From positions 1-64,000 of the forward strand of contig JAIXOJ010000023.1 of NCBI GenBank assembly GCA_027486835.1: a stretch of DNA of 64,000 nucleotides, read 5' to 3'. A model generated the notes under the pieces. That model worked only from the letters and a program-made list of their open reading frames with translations, made no database searches and was not told the DNA's origin. The translations under genes were made by a program, and so were the position numbers. Shown here in pieces: positions 26,841 to 36,060 of this stretch. The DNA is from Chitinophagaceae bacterium. Its GTDB lineage: Bacteria; Bacteroidota; Bacteroidia; Chitinophagales; Chitinophagaceae. Within the stretch, counting starts at the first letter, position 1. Each line of letters opens with the position of its first letter.

Positions 26841-27713
26841 ATGAGAAAGAAATTAATACGTTTTGATTGGGCAATAAAAAGACTATTAAGAAACAAAGCC
26901 AATTTTGTTGTATTGGAAGGCTTTTTATCTGAGTTGTTGTATGATGACATTAAAATAGAAAGAATTTTAGAAAGCGAAAGCAATCAAGAAACAGATGAGG
27001 ACAAGTTTAACCGAGTGGATATTTTGTGCTTGAATTCAAAAGGTGAATTGGTAATTATTGAGATTCAAAACACTTATGAAATTGATTATTTCCACAGAAT
27101 GGCCTACGGAGCTTCTAAGGTATTAGCCGAACACTTGAGTTTGGGACAGTCCTATTCAGCAATAAAAAAAATAATCTCTATAAATGTGGTCTATTTCGAT
27201 TTAGGTCAAGGTATAGATTATGTGTACAAAGGCAGGACAAACTTTGAAGGTTTACATGAAAAAGATACTTTACAACTTTCGTTGCAGCAAAAACAAACTT
27301 TTATTAAAAAAGAAGTTGCTGATATTTTTCCTGAATACTATATCATAAAGGTGAATCAGTTTAATGACATTGCAAAAGATACGTTGGACGAATGGGTGTA
27401 TTTTCTAAAAAACAGTGAAGTAAAAGATGAGTTTAAGGCAAAGGGGTTAGCAGAAGCAAAGGATGTTTTGGATATTATGCGTTTGAACAAAGAGCAACAT
27501 TATGGTTATAACCGTTATTTGGATTATCTGCACCTAAAAGCCAGCGAAGCATTCACGCTAAGAGTAATGGCAGAAGAGAAAGTAAGAATAGATGAAAGAG
27601 AAAAATTTGCAAAAAGCCTTTTTCAAACCAACTTCTCCAATGACGAAATAGCAAAACATACTGGTTTAACAGTAAAAGAAATAGAAGCGATACGAAACAA
27701 AAGGGAAGAATAA
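26841..27713 (+). CDS. Rpn family PD-(D/E)XK nuclease / putative transposase
   Basis: A 290-residue member of the Rpn/PDDEXK_2 group. It starts with FDWAIKRLLRNKANFVVLEGFLSELL and has the nuclease core RVDILCLNSKGELVIIEIQN (Asp, Glu, Gln), followed by a helical C-terminus ending with a short NDEIAKHTGLTVKEIEAIR helix-turn-helix-like tail. Rpn proteins are DNA endonucleases promoting RecA-independent recombination, and some act in phage defence. Distinct from the two Rpn genes at 51-53 kb. Confidence 0.85.
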   Translation: MRKKLIRFDWAIKRLLRNKANFVVLEGFLSELLYDDIKIERILESESNQETDEDKFNRVDILCLNSKGELVIIEIQNTYEIDYFHRMAYGASKVLAEHLSLGQSYSAIKKIISINVVYFDLGQGIDYVYKGRTNFEGLHEKDTLQLSLQQKQTFIKKEVADIFPEYYIIKVNQFNDIAKDTLDEWVYFLKNSEVKDEFKAKGLAEAKDVLDIMRLNKEQHYGYNRYLDYLHLKASEAFTLRVMAEEKVRIDEREKFAKSLFQTNFSNDEIAKHTGLTVKEIEAIRNKREE

Positions 27714-28243
27714 TAGCTGCTTTAATTGGATAATCAGTGTTGAAAACAAGTATGAAATTACATGGTGCAATGGTAAAAGAATAGCCATTATTGAATACAA
27801 ACACTAAGCACATCACAATAACTTATTGAAACGGTTAAATAATAAGAAAAATTTCAGTGCAATGGGCAGCAGTAAAAAAAATCCGTCTATTGAGTACGTT
27901 TTGTTACCAATCTGATTTAAAACAATTGACACAAGAAAATGGAGTAGCTTCTTTAAAACAAAAAGGTGAGTTGGTACTATATAGATACCTATCACCTGAA
28001 AGCCTATTGAACTTATCTGATTTACTTGCGCGATGTACGAGCGCAAGAACCCGTACTTGTACGCCCACTTTTTGCACACTACTTTCAAATAACCGACCAT
28101 ACCAATAGGCTAATCAAGTCTATTTTACTGCTTTTCACCCTTTAAATTTTCGCATTGGGGAAATTATGTAAGAACTTGTAGCGCAAACAATTACTTTGCA
28201 ACCACTTTATTTATTTACATTAAAACATTAAAAGGATTATCGA
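27714..28243. other. Intergenic region with no recognised gene
   Basis: About 530 bp. A plus-strand frame at 27857-28108 starts well but reads into Cys/Thr/Arg-rich nonsense and lacks support. A short inverted GCGC...GCGC stretch near 28028-28045 is the only structure noted. It may contain a gene remnant. Confidence 0.4.
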
Positions 28244-28816
28244 ATGAAAAAGATTTTATTGGCAGTTGCCTTAGTAGCATCAACGGTGGGTATGTACTCT
28301 TTTAGCACCAAAACAGCGGGTGGTGAAGTATATGCGGTGAACACCTCCAACAGCAAAGTTGAGTTTAGCGGTGCTAAAAGCGAAGGTTACCACCCCGGTT
28401 ATTTCAACCTAAAAGGTGGTGAAGTGAATGTAGAAGGTGGCAAAATAGTAGGTGGCAAATTTGTAATTGATTTGGCATCTGTAAAAGTGACAGATTTTGC
28501 TGGCGAAAAATTAGAAGGCCATTTAAAAGCCCCAGATTTCTTTGACCTAGGCAAAAGTTCCGAAGCTACTTACGTCATTTCAAACGTAAAATACTCAGGC
28601 GCTAACAAAATTTCTGTTGATGGTATTTTGACCTTGAAGGGTGTAACTGCGCCAGTTAAATTCACAGGTGTAGTACGTGGATTAGACGATAAGAAATTGT
28701 TTGCAGAAGCTACTTTTACATTAGATAAATCAGCTTTTGGCATAGCTACTGGCCCTAAATTGGCTGGTGTGGCTAACGATGTACAAATTACCGTGCATTT
28801 GTTTGCTGGTAAATAA
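28244..28816 (+). CDS. YceI family periplasmic protein
   Basis: A 190-residue lipocalin-like YceI protein. A signal peptide (MKKILLAVALVASTVGMYSFS) precedes the domain with VNTSNSKVEFSGAK, FVIDLASVKVTD, LEGHLKAPDFFDLGKSSEATYV and a final DVQITVHLFAGK. Members bind isoprenoid-like lipids; the precise role is unknown. Monocistronic, with its own promoter region and a strong terminator 15 bp downstream. Confidence 0.92.
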   Translation: MKKILLAVALVASTVGMYSFSTKTAGGEVYAVNTSNSKVEFSGAKSEGYHPGYFNLKGGEVNVEGGKIVGGKFVIDLASVKVTDFAGEKLEGHLKAPDFFDLGKSSEATYVISNVKYSGANKISVDGILTLKGVTAPVKFTGVVRGLDDKKLFAEATFTLDKSAFGIATGPKLAGVANDVQITVHLFAGK

Positions 28817-28830
28817 TTCAAAAAATAGTT

Positions 28831-28877
28831 GCATAAAAAAGCCCCCTACGAATTGTAAGTAGGGGGCTTTTTTATGC
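28831..28877 (+). terminator. Strong Rho-independent terminator of the yceI-like gene
   Basis: Perfect 18-bp arms GCATAAAAAAGCCCCCTA (28831-28848) and TAGGGGGCTTTTTTATGC (28860-28877) with an 11-nt loop. The A/T tracts make it usable on both strands. Confidence 0.95.
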
Positions 28878-29013
28878 CAATTAGGTAAGCAAATAACTGT
28901 TTTTGAAATAACTTTTGTAGTAACAATATTACTATACCTACAACTTTTTTCAAAACAACAAATGGTATATGGTTTTCTTTCCGATATTCGTATCTTAATT
29001 GTTTTCTTTTTTT

Positions 29014-30216
29014 ATGGCTAATCTTGCTTTTGATGATGTAATTACAGCCTTTGCCTATAAATCCGACAAAGAGCTTAAGCGTTCTAAATTTCTTTATAGC
29101 CTTATGGGCTATCCTTTATTTGTGCCTATTGCCACAAGACTAACCCCATTTTTAATTAAAACCCGCTTACCTTTTGTAAAAAATTTGATGAGGCATACCA
29201 TATTTAAACAGTTTGTGGGTGGCGAGACATTAGAGCAAACCAAGGTTGTTGCAGGAAATCTAGGTAAATACAATGTACAGGTTATCCTAGACTATGGTAT
29301 AGAAGGGGTGGAAGGAGAAGCGAATTTTGACAAAACCACCCAAGCGTTTATCAATGTAATCGAATATGCCGCTACACAACCAAACATTCCTTTTATCAGT
29401 GTTAAGGTAAGTGCATTTGCTAGACATGGTTTGTTACAAGCATTAAATGAAGCACCCCGCTTACGCAGTGGCATCCATGACCATGAGGCACAAGAGGCGG
29501 AATGGGATAAGGTTTGTGAACGCATGTACAGCATTTGCGAAGCAGCAGCCAAACATAATATTGGCGTGTTAGTAGATGCAGAAGAAAGTTGGCTACAAGA
29601 TCCTGTGGACAGGCTTACCATGGAAATGATGGAAGAGTTTAACACAGAAAAGCCAATTGTGTACAATACCATACAATTGTACCGCCACGATCGCTTGAAT
29701 TTTTTGCAGCTTTCCCATAAAATAGCACAATCCCGGAATTTTATTTTAGGGGTTAAATTGGTTCGTGGAGCCTATATGGAAAAAGAAAGAAGTCGCGCAG
29801 AGCAAAAGGGTTATCCTAGCCTAATTCAACCTACTAAAGAGAAAACAGACCAAGATTATAACCAAGCCCTTGTTTATTGCATTGATAATATTAAGCACAT
29901 TGCAATGGTAGTTGCTACACACAACGAGAAGAGCAACCAATTAGTAGCACAGTTAATCATCGAAAAGCGTTTAAGCCTAGATCATCCCCATGTTCATTTT
30001 TCACAGTTGTACGGCATGAGTGATAACATCACTTTTATACTAGCAAAATCTGGTTTTTCAGTTAGCAAATATGTGCCTTTTGGCTCTATTAGAGATGTTG
30101 TACCCTACCTTATGAGAAGGGCACAAGAAAACAGCAGTGTGAGTGGACAAACAAGCAGGGAGTTGTATTTTATTAACCAAGAAGTAGCCAGAAGAAAAGC
30201 TTTTCAAAAGAAATAA
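29014..30216 (+). CDS. Proline dehydrogenase
   Basis: A 400-residue single-domain PRODH. The ATG at 29014 (MANLAFDDVITAFAYKSD) is preferred over a TTG 15 bp upstream. Conserved TIM-barrel features include ILDYGIEG, FISVKVSAFARHG, VDAEESWLQDP, GVKLVRGAYMEKER, MVVATHNE, and QLYGMSDNI with a C-terminal PYLMRRAQENSS that binds the FAD pocket. It oxidises proline to pyrroline-5-carboxylate. No P5C dehydrogenase domain or neighbour is present. Confidence 0.92.
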   Translation: MANLAFDDVITAFAYKSDKELKRSKFLYSLMGYPLFVPIATRLTPFLIKTRLPFVKNLMRHTIFKQFVGGETLEQTKVVAGNLGKYNVQVILDYGIEGVEGEANFDKTTQAFINVIEYAATQPNIPFISVKVSAFARHGLLQALNEAPRLRSGIHDHEAQEAEWDKVCERMYSICEAAAKHNIGVLVDAEESWLQDPVDRLTMEMMEEFNTEKPIVYNTIQLYRHDRLNFLQLSHKIAQSRNFILGVKLVRGAYMEKERSRAEQKGYPSLIQPTKEKTDQDYNQALVYCIDNIKHIAMVVATHNEKSNQLVAQLIIEKRLSLDHPHVHFSQLYGMSDNITFILAKSGFSVSKYVPFGSIRDVVPYLMRRAQENSSVSGQTSRELYFINQEVARRKAFQKK

Positions 30217-30231
30217 AAAAAGGAGTGAAAA

Positions 30232-30636
30232 TTATTTCACTCCTGCATTATCCACTGCCATAACAGGCGTTGCGCCCAATTTTTTAATTACTTGCATCAC
30301 TTTTATAGCAGTACCCAAGTGCGACAAACTGTCGCCATTAATCACTACAGATGGCTTATCTGTTTCCTTAGAAAGATAGCTGCCCAATTCGGCTTCTAGC
30401 TGCCCAATTGGTATTTGTTTTTGACCCAAATAAATAAGTTGGTTCTTATCCACCGTAATTACAACGGTCTGTTTTGCCTTTGTATCACTTTTCGCTTTAG
30501 GGTTGGCCACTTTTATCACATTTGGATTGGCTAAAGTGGAAACGATTAAAAAGAACAATAAAAGGATAAAGAGTATGTCGTTTAACGCCCCGGTGTGCAC
30601 TTCCGGATGGTTTCTTAATTTTTTTCGAATATTCAT
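30232..30636 (-). CDS. ExbD/TolR family biopolymer transport protein
   Basis: A 134-residue ExbD-type protein. An N-terminal region (KKLRNHPEVHTGALNDILFILLLFFLIVSTL) carries the Asp in the membrane helix that takes part in proton flow, and the periplasmic C-terminal domain has DKNQLIYLGQKQI and VVINGDSLSHLGTAIKVMQVIKKLG. It lies 46 bp downstream of the ExbB-like gene on the same strand. Together they drive TonB or Tol-type energy transfer. Confidence 0.88.
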   Translation of the reverse strand: MNIRKKLRNHPEVHTGALNDILFILLLFFLIVSTLANPNVIKVANPKAKSDTKAKQTVVITVDKNQLIYLGQKQIPIGQLEAELGSYLSKETDKPSVVINGDSLSHLGTAIKVMQVIKKLGATPVMAVDNAGVK

Positions 30637-30682
30637 ATTGATGAGTAAGGGGTAAGGGCAATCAAATGAAATGATGCAATGA

Positions 30683-31399
30683 TTACTTGGTAGGTGCTAA
30701 TAGAATATCTATAAAATCAGAGCTAGCAGCTTCCATTTTGTTGGCGGTTTTATCAATTTGAGTGCTTAAAAAATTATAGCCTACATAAGCAATCAAACCA
30801 ATAATAAGTCCAGTAGCGCTAGTAACCATTTTTGTATAAATACCACCTGCAATAGTGCTAAGGGTGTATTCGCCAGTGGAGGCGATACCATAAAATAGCT
30901 GCACCATCCCCACAATAGTTCCTAAAAATCCAAACATGGGGGCAATACCTGCAATCAATGAAAGGATAGAAAGGTTTTTTTCCATTTTATACATTTCGAG
31001 CTTTCCTACATTTTCCATACTTTTTTCAATAGCATCAATGTTTTTACCCAAACGTTGTAAACCTTTGTCAATCATTCTTGCAACTGGGTTATCTGCGTTT
31101 TTAGCAATACTTTTTGCAGAAGCAATATTTCCAGAAACGATATTATCGCGAATCATCCCCATAAATCCAGGCTCTATTTTGGAGGCTTTTCTAATTGCAA
31201 TGAGCCGTTCGAAAAAAACAAAGATGGAAATTGCTAAAAGAAAATATAGCGGATACATAATAAAGCCTCCTTTTTGAAGCAATTCCAGCATAGAAATTTT
31301 TTCCACTTGGGCTGTATTAGCAGCTATTTTTTGGGCTGTATCAGATACGGCATTACCAATTTGCAACAAATAAAACATGGTTATCTTGATTTTTTTCAA
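30683..31399 (-). CDS. MotA/TolQ/ExbB proton channel family protein
   Basis: A 238-residue three-helix membrane protein. The first helix includes GGFIMYPLYFLLAISIFVFFERLIAI, and the conserved region LLSLIAGIAPMFGFLGTIVGMVQLF with TSATGLIIGLIAYVGYNFL marks the family. It pairs with the ExbD-like protein downstream. An alternative start at MFYLLQ (codon 8) is possible. Confidence 0.88.
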   Translation of the reverse strand: MKKIKITMFYLLQIGNAVSDTAQKIAANTAQVEKISMLELLQKGGFIMYPLYFLLAISIFVFFERLIAIRKASKIEPGFMGMIRDNIVSGNIASAKSIAKNADNPVARMIDKGLQRLGKNIDAIEKSMENVGKLEMYKMEKNLSILSLIAGIAPMFGFLGTIVGMVQLFYGIASTGEYTLSTIAGGIYTKMVTSATGLIIGLIAYVGYNFLSTQIDKTANKMEAASSDFIDILLAPTK

Positions 31400-31408
31400 T
31401 GGCTAAAG

Positions 31409-31430
31409 TAGCCGTTTGTGCATACGGCTA
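31409..31430 (-). other. Small hairpin in the ExbB-like leader
   Basis: Arms TAGCCGT and ACGGCTA with an 8-nt loop lie just upstream of the ExbB-like start, in its probable mRNA leader. Function unknown. Confidence 0.35.
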
Positions 31431-31530
31431 TTAGAATGTGTATAAAATAGGCTAGGCCAATGAAGTTACTCCACTGATTAAACGCTAAGTAGAACTATTT
31501 TATTAATCATTTCCAACTAAAAAATTACCC

Positions 31531-32457
31531 TTAATCTTTTGCTTGTTGCTTCATCATTCCAATAATTTGTTTCATGGTTTTATCCATTCCTTCTGCGCTT
31601 CCATCCAAAAAAATGACGTTTCCAGACCCTAATTCCGCAAAGTTTTTGATGGCTTCTGTCCACATGCTAAATAGAATGACATTGGTATCCAGATTTGCTT
31701 CTTTCATTTTCTCAGCAGCTTGACTCATTCCTTTTGCCACTTCTTCCCTAAAAAGTGCAACCCCCTGCCCTCTTAACCTTGCCGCCTCTTTCTCTGCTTC
31801 TGCTGATATTTTAATAGCATTACCCTCTGCTTCGGCAGATTTGGTTTTGGTAATTAATAATGCTTGGCCTTCGTTTTCCGCTGCTGCTTTTAAGTTATTG
31901 CTTGCGACTACTTTGCTCATACTTTCCATCACCGCTTTATCGAATGTGATGTCATTGATTTGTAAATCTTGCAAGTGGTAGCCCCATTCTTCCAAAGAAT
32001 GATCAATCTGCTCTTTTACATAGTCAACAATTTCCCGCCTTGCTGTGAGTATTTCCGCTTGCTTTTTGGTGGCTACAAATGCTCTAATAGACCCCTCAAC
32101 GGTTCTAATTAAAGCTTGCATCAAATCTTTATCGCTAATAAATTTAAAAGCTACTTTTTTAACGGTCTCTTCCTCTGCGTTTTGTACTGAGTAAAGCAAC
32201 ATACTCTTGAAATATACATTAGCTTGGTCGATGGTAACAGCTTGAAACTCTAATTCTACACTCCTGTTTTGAATGCTGATTCGTTTATAAACTTGTTCTA
32301 TCAGCGGAATTTTAAAGCGCAAACCGGGTAATAAAATCCTTTGGTATTTGCCAAAAAGGGTGATTACGGCAATCGTGCCTTGGGTAATCGTAATCAAACT
32401 GCTGAAACCAATAATAACAAGTAGAATCAACCACCAAAAACTGATTAATACAGGCAT
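31531..32457 (-). CDS. SPFH/Band 7 domain membrane protein
   Basis: A 308-residue protein with an N-terminal membrane helix (ISFWWLILLVIIGFSSLITI) and an SPFH domain starting at TIAVITLFGKYQRILLPGLRFKIPLIE. A long Ala/Glu-rich coiled coil follows (KAAAENEGQALLITKTKSAE...EAARLRGQG). Proteins of this group oligomerise as membrane scaffolds, like HflK/C or stomatins. It stands alone. Confidence 0.88.
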   Translation of the reverse strand: MPVLISFWWLILLVIIGFSSLITITQGTIAVITLFGKYQRILLPGLRFKIPLIEQVYKRISIQNRSVELEFQAVTIDQANVYFKSMLLYSVQNAEEETVKKVAFKFISDKDLMQALIRTVEGSIRAFVATKKQAEILTARREIVDYVKEQIDHSLEEWGYHLQDLQINDITFDKAVMESMSKVVASNNLKAAAENEGQALLITKTKSAEAEGNAIKISAEAEKEAARLRGQGVALFREEVAKGMSQAAEKMKEANLDTNVILFSMWTEAIKNFAELGSGNVIFLDGSAEGMDKTMKQIIGMMKQQAKD

Positions 32458-32702
32458 AATTCAAATTATTTTGTGCTAAAATTAGTGGTGTTTAGTGGTT
32501 GAATAACTTTTTGTTTTATCTACATAAAGTGGTGCATCGAAAATTCGTTAAAAAGAAATGAAAATAAAGGGATGATGTTTTCAACAAATTCTGTTCTTTT
32601 GTATAAAAATGAACGTTTGCCCCCCTTAATGTTCAATTTTCAAGTCTTGTTTCGTCAAAAATGACCAACGAAATTTATTAATCTATTTATTTACCCAAGA
32701 GA

Positions 32703-33923
32703 ATGGAAGATATCACCAAAGAAGAACTACCAATCAATCCCAATGATGAATTAAAGAGCAAAAGCAACTTTCATGAAACAAACTCTAGTACTTCTATTTC
32801 GCTAAACGATACCGCAGAAGGAACAGAAAATGTGGGTCTAGAGGAAAACGCAATAACTGAAGAAAATAATAACAACGAGGCTGAAAAAAAAAGAAAAAAA
32901 GAGAAACTTGATTATTCCTTGAAAAAAGATAGCGTAGCGCTAGTAAAAAACAACCTTGACCTAGCGTTTGTGTACGAAAACGGATTCCGATTTAAAGAAT
33001 TGATGCTATTTAAAACAAGCGGAATAAGGGTTTTGGATCAGAATCATCTGCTTATAGAATCAAAAGACTTAGCAAACGCGAAACCCTATGTATTAGAAGA
33101 TGGTCAATCTATTATGGGATACCAATATTCCAATGGAATGATGATCACGAGATTACCAAGAAATAATTACTTACAACAAGTAAACAGTGTTTTTTTATTA
33201 GGGTCGTTTGTTGATATTGCGATGGTTAGGAAAGGATTTTCGGATGGATTTGCTTACTTTCCTTTTCATTTTTTTGCCAATAAAGCAACAAAAAAAACTT
33301 TTTTTGAGCACAAAATTCCAAAGTTCAATGCTGAAATTGTTCTACAAGTAGAAAAAGCAACTGGCCTTGTTTTTAGTACCAAAGAGTTTACATCAGAACA
33401 GCAATTTAGCCCAATAGAATTATTGGATTATTGTTTTGCAATCTTAAATAGCAACACCTACAAAACCCGATACGAGGTTTTTCTGCGCTTAGATTTTCCA
33501 AGAATTCCATTACCTAAAAACAAAGAACAATTTAAGTTGCTTGCATTACTTGGTTCTGAACTTAGGTTGACACACCTGCTTGATATTGAGCTAAATGAAG
33601 CAGATTTTCCATCGCTTGTTGGCGGAAATGTTGGCTATATAATAACTTCAATACCAAGATATCTACCACGCCCTCGCAACAAAGACAATGGCTATTTACA
33701 AGGAGACGTATTACTGAGCGAAACCTGCTACTTCGAAAACGTTCCGTTACACGCATGGAAATTTTCGATTGCTGGCTATTTACCACTACAAAAATTCATT
33801 AGAGAAAAGGTGGGCCAAGTGATTACAACGGAAATGATTTATCAATTCAAAAGTCTTGTTGCAACTATATTAGAATGTTACAGGCTAATTGATCGAATTG
33901 ATGAGGTTCCATTTTTAGATTAA
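32703..33923 (+). CDS. Orphan protein resembling the C-terminal specificity region of type ISP restriction enzymes
   Basis: A 406-residue protein. Residues 1-85 are acidic, low complexity and disordered, ending in a KKRKKEK patch. The rest resembles the C-terminal part of type ISP restriction-modification proteins: ITRLPRNNYLQQVNSVFL, then FSPIELLDYCFAILNSNTY with YRYEVFLRLDFPRIPLPKN-type sequence, LLGSELRLTHLLD, and a closing WKFSIAGYLPLQKFIREK...CYRLIDRIDEV. Methylase and helicase domains are absent and nothing adjacent supplies them. The match is by eye. Confidence 0.6.
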   Translation: MEDITKEELPINPNDELKSKSNFHETNSSTSISLNDTAEGTENVGLEENAITEENNNNEAEKKRKKEKLDYSLKKDSVALVKNNLDLAFVYENGFRFKELMLFKTSGIRVLDQNHLLIESKDLANAKPYVLEDGQSIMGYQYSNGMMITRLPRNNYLQQVNSVFLLGSFVDIAMVRKGFSDGFAYFPFHFFANKATKKTFFEHKIPKFNAEIVLQVEKATGLVFSTKEFTSEQQFSPIELLDYCFAILNSNTYKTRYEVFLRLDFPRIPLPKNKEQFKLLALLGSELRLTHLLDIELNEADFPSLVGGNVGYIITSIPRYLPRPRNKDNGYLQGDVLLSETCYFENVPLHAWKFSIAGYLPLQKFIREKVGQVITTEMIYQFKSLVATILECYRLIDRIDEVPFLD

Positions 33924-34022
33924 GATAGACTTTATTATTTTCTACCTTGATATTCAGGAATTCCTTAAAAGTGATAAGAGCATCTGTTACTACTGCTTAT
34001 TGCAATGTCAACTATGAAATGG

Positions 34023-34970
34023 TTAAGCTTCAATAACTTTTTTGGTTTGCGCTTTCCATCCGATTAATAGAACTCCAGCTAGAACCAACATCGTACCAAT
34101 TAATTGCTCAGAAAAAATTTGCTCTCCCAAAATAAAATGGGCTTGAAGAATAGTACTTACTGGGCCAATACTCGTAATGATAGAAACATTATTACTACCG
34201 ATCCTTTTCATTGCATTTGAAATTAAAAAGGATGGAACTACTGTTGCTAATATGGCAAGAGCAGCACTGTAGGCTAATAAAGTAGGATTCCAAACTATAC
34301 TTGGGGTTGACGAAGCCGAATGGCTGATTAAATAATGAAGGAAAACACCAATTGTCGCGGATAACATAGCATAGGTAGTGTATCGAGTTGAACCAATTTG
34401 CCCTACCAATTTGCCAGTACCCACTAAATAAAAGGAATAGGTGATACTACACAACAAAATCATTGTTGTGCCAAATAAAAACATCGGGTTGCTGTTATCA
34501 ATTTTTAATTCGCCAAAATATGCCAAACCAATACCTGAGTAGGTGAGTAACAACGCAAGCATCTGCATACGGGTTATTCTCTCTTTGAAAATTATTGCAT
34601 TCAATAGGATAGAAAACGTTGGATACAAAAACAAAATGAGCCGTTCTAACCCAGCAGAAATATATTGCAAACCAATAAAATCAAATAAACTGCTTAGATA
34701 ATAGCCAGCAATGCCCAATACAAGCGTGTAAATCCATTGTTGTTTAGTAAGATTTACGTTACCTTCTTTTCTTAAGACTACCCAACCAATAATTAAATAA
34801 AAAGGAAGGGAAAAAAGCATTCTTAAAAATAACAAATCAATTGCATTGGTGTGTGTGTCTTGAAAAGCTAGTTTTACGAAAATCGCTTTCGTAGAAAACA
34901 ATAAAGCACCAGAAAGTCCAATTACAAAGCCAATTAAGCTTACTTGTTTCGTGTCATTCGATGGAGTCAT
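34023..34970 (-). CDS. EamA/DMT family transporter
   Basis: A 315-residue protein with about ten transmembrane helices arranged as two EamA repeats (LIGFVIGLSGALLFSTKAIFVKLAF... and MFLFGTTMILLCSITYSFYLVG...). The second repeat ends SIGPVSTILQAHFILGEQIF, the typical EamA finish. The substrate cannot be told from sequence. Single gene. Confidence 0.9.
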   Translation of the reverse strand: MTPSNDTKQVSLIGFVIGLSGALLFSTKAIFVKLAFQDTHTNAIDLLFLRMLFSLPFYLIIGWVVLRKEGNVNLTKQQWIYTLVLGIAGYYLSSLFDFIGLQYISAGLERLILFLYPTFSILLNAIIFKERITRMQMLALLLTYSGIGLAYFGELKIDNSNPMFLFGTTMILLCSITYSFYLVGTGKLVGQIGSTRYTTYAMLSATIGVFLHYLISHSASSTPSIVWNPTLLAYSAALAILATVVPSFLISNAMKRIGSNNVSIITSIGPVSTILQAHFILGEQIFSEQLIGTMLVLAGVLLIGWKAQTKKVIEA

Positions 34971-35054
34971 TTATTCTAATGGATGTTGAATGAATATTAG
35001 CGTAAAAGATACACTCCCACTTTTTTCCTTCAACAAATTCTAAGATGAAAAAGA

Positions 35055-35099
35055 TAAGCCTTTCCTCATTAAGATAACACCTAACTAGGGAAAGGCTTA
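35055..35099 (-). terminator. Terminator hairpin downstream of dapD
   Basis: Perfect 11-bp arms TAAGCCTTTCC (35055-35065) and GGAAAGGCTTA (35089-35099) enclose 23 nt. Read on the minus strand it is followed by TCTTTTTCATC, a moderate T-run, 30 bp after the dapD stop. Confidence 0.7.
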
Positions 35100-35128
35100 C
35101 GAAATATTTTAGCTAAATAAAGAGCCTA

Positions 35129-35941
35129 TTATACGCTTACATTAAAATCTCTCAATGCATCATTAAGGCTAGTTTTTAAATCGGTACTGGGCTTTCTAGT
35201 TCCAATAATTAAGGCACAATTTACATGGTACTCACCAGCAGGAAATTTCTTAGCGTAAGTGCCTGGAATTACTACACTCCTAGCAGGTACTCGCCCTTTG
35301 TATTCAATAGGTTCATCACCACTCACATCGATGATTTTAGTAGATTGGGTAAGTACAACATTGGCACCCAATACCGCTTCTTTTTCCACAATAACACCTT
35401 CTACCACAATGCTTCTACTTCCTAGGAAACAGCCATCCTCTATTATAACTGGACTTGCTTGTAATGGTTCTAATACTCCCCCAATGCCCACTCCCCCACT
35501 CAAGTGTACATGTTTACCAATTTGAGCACAACTACCTACCGTTGCCCAAGTATCTACCATTGTACCCTCATCTACGAATGCACCAATATTTACATAGCTG
35601 GGCATGAGTACTACATTTTTTGCCAAATATGCCCCATACCTCGCTACCGCATGTGGTACAGCACGAACACCTAAAGCCGCATAATTCTTTTTCAACAACA
35701 TTTTATCGTAAAACTCAAAAGGGGGTAGCTCGTAAGTCTGCATTTGCTGAATTCCGAAATATAATAAAATGGCTTGTTTTACCCATTCGTTAACTACCCA
35801 GCCAGATTCTGAGGGTGAAGCAGTTCTCAATCTGCCTTTATCTACATGTTCAATCACGTCCCTTACTGTTTCTAGGTATGATTGATCTTTTAGTAATTCC
35901 CTATTGCTCCAAATGGCTTCAATTCGTTCCTTTAATTCCAT
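35129..35941 (-). CDS. dapD: 2,3,4,5-tetrahydropyridine-2,6-dicarboxylate N-succinyltransferase
   Basis: A 270-residue left-handed beta-helix acyltransferase of the lysine/diaminopimelate pathway. The start MELKERIEAIWSNREL is usual for DapD and is preferred over an ATG three codons upstream. Motifs include VPHAVARYGAYLAKNVVLMPSYVNIGA, TWATVGSCAQIG, LSGGVGIGGVLEP and the acyl-CoA region EDGCFLGSRSIVVEGV. It makes N-succinyl-2-amino-6-ketopimelate for peptidoglycan and lysine. Single gene. Confidence 0.96.
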   Translation of the reverse strand: MELKERIEAIWSNRELLKDQSYLETVRDVIEHVDKGRLRTASPSESGWVVNEWVKQAILLYFGIQQMQTYELPPFEFYDKMLLKKNYAALGVRAVPHAVARYGAYLAKNVVLMPSYVNIGAFVDEGTMVDTWATVGSCAQIGKHVHLSGGVGIGGVLEPLQASPVIIEDGCFLGSRSIVVEGVIVEKEAVLGANVVLTQSTKIIDVSGDEPIEYKGRVPARSVVIPGTYAKKFPAGEYHVNCALIIGTRKPSTDLKTSLNDALRDFNVSV

Positions 35942-36060
35942 TGTAATCATTATTTTTTACAAACATAGGGATTGAACCCAATTATTTTCCTTGAAAAAAT
36001 TTAAGCAAGTGCTTTATGGAATAGGCTGTCTAGTACTAAATCTACTTTATTTTCTGGTGG

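Noticed and set aside
27857-28108. 83-codon plus-strand frame
   Set aside because: The second half is Cys/Thr/Arg-rich and looks random; it may include a remnant but no gene can be supported.
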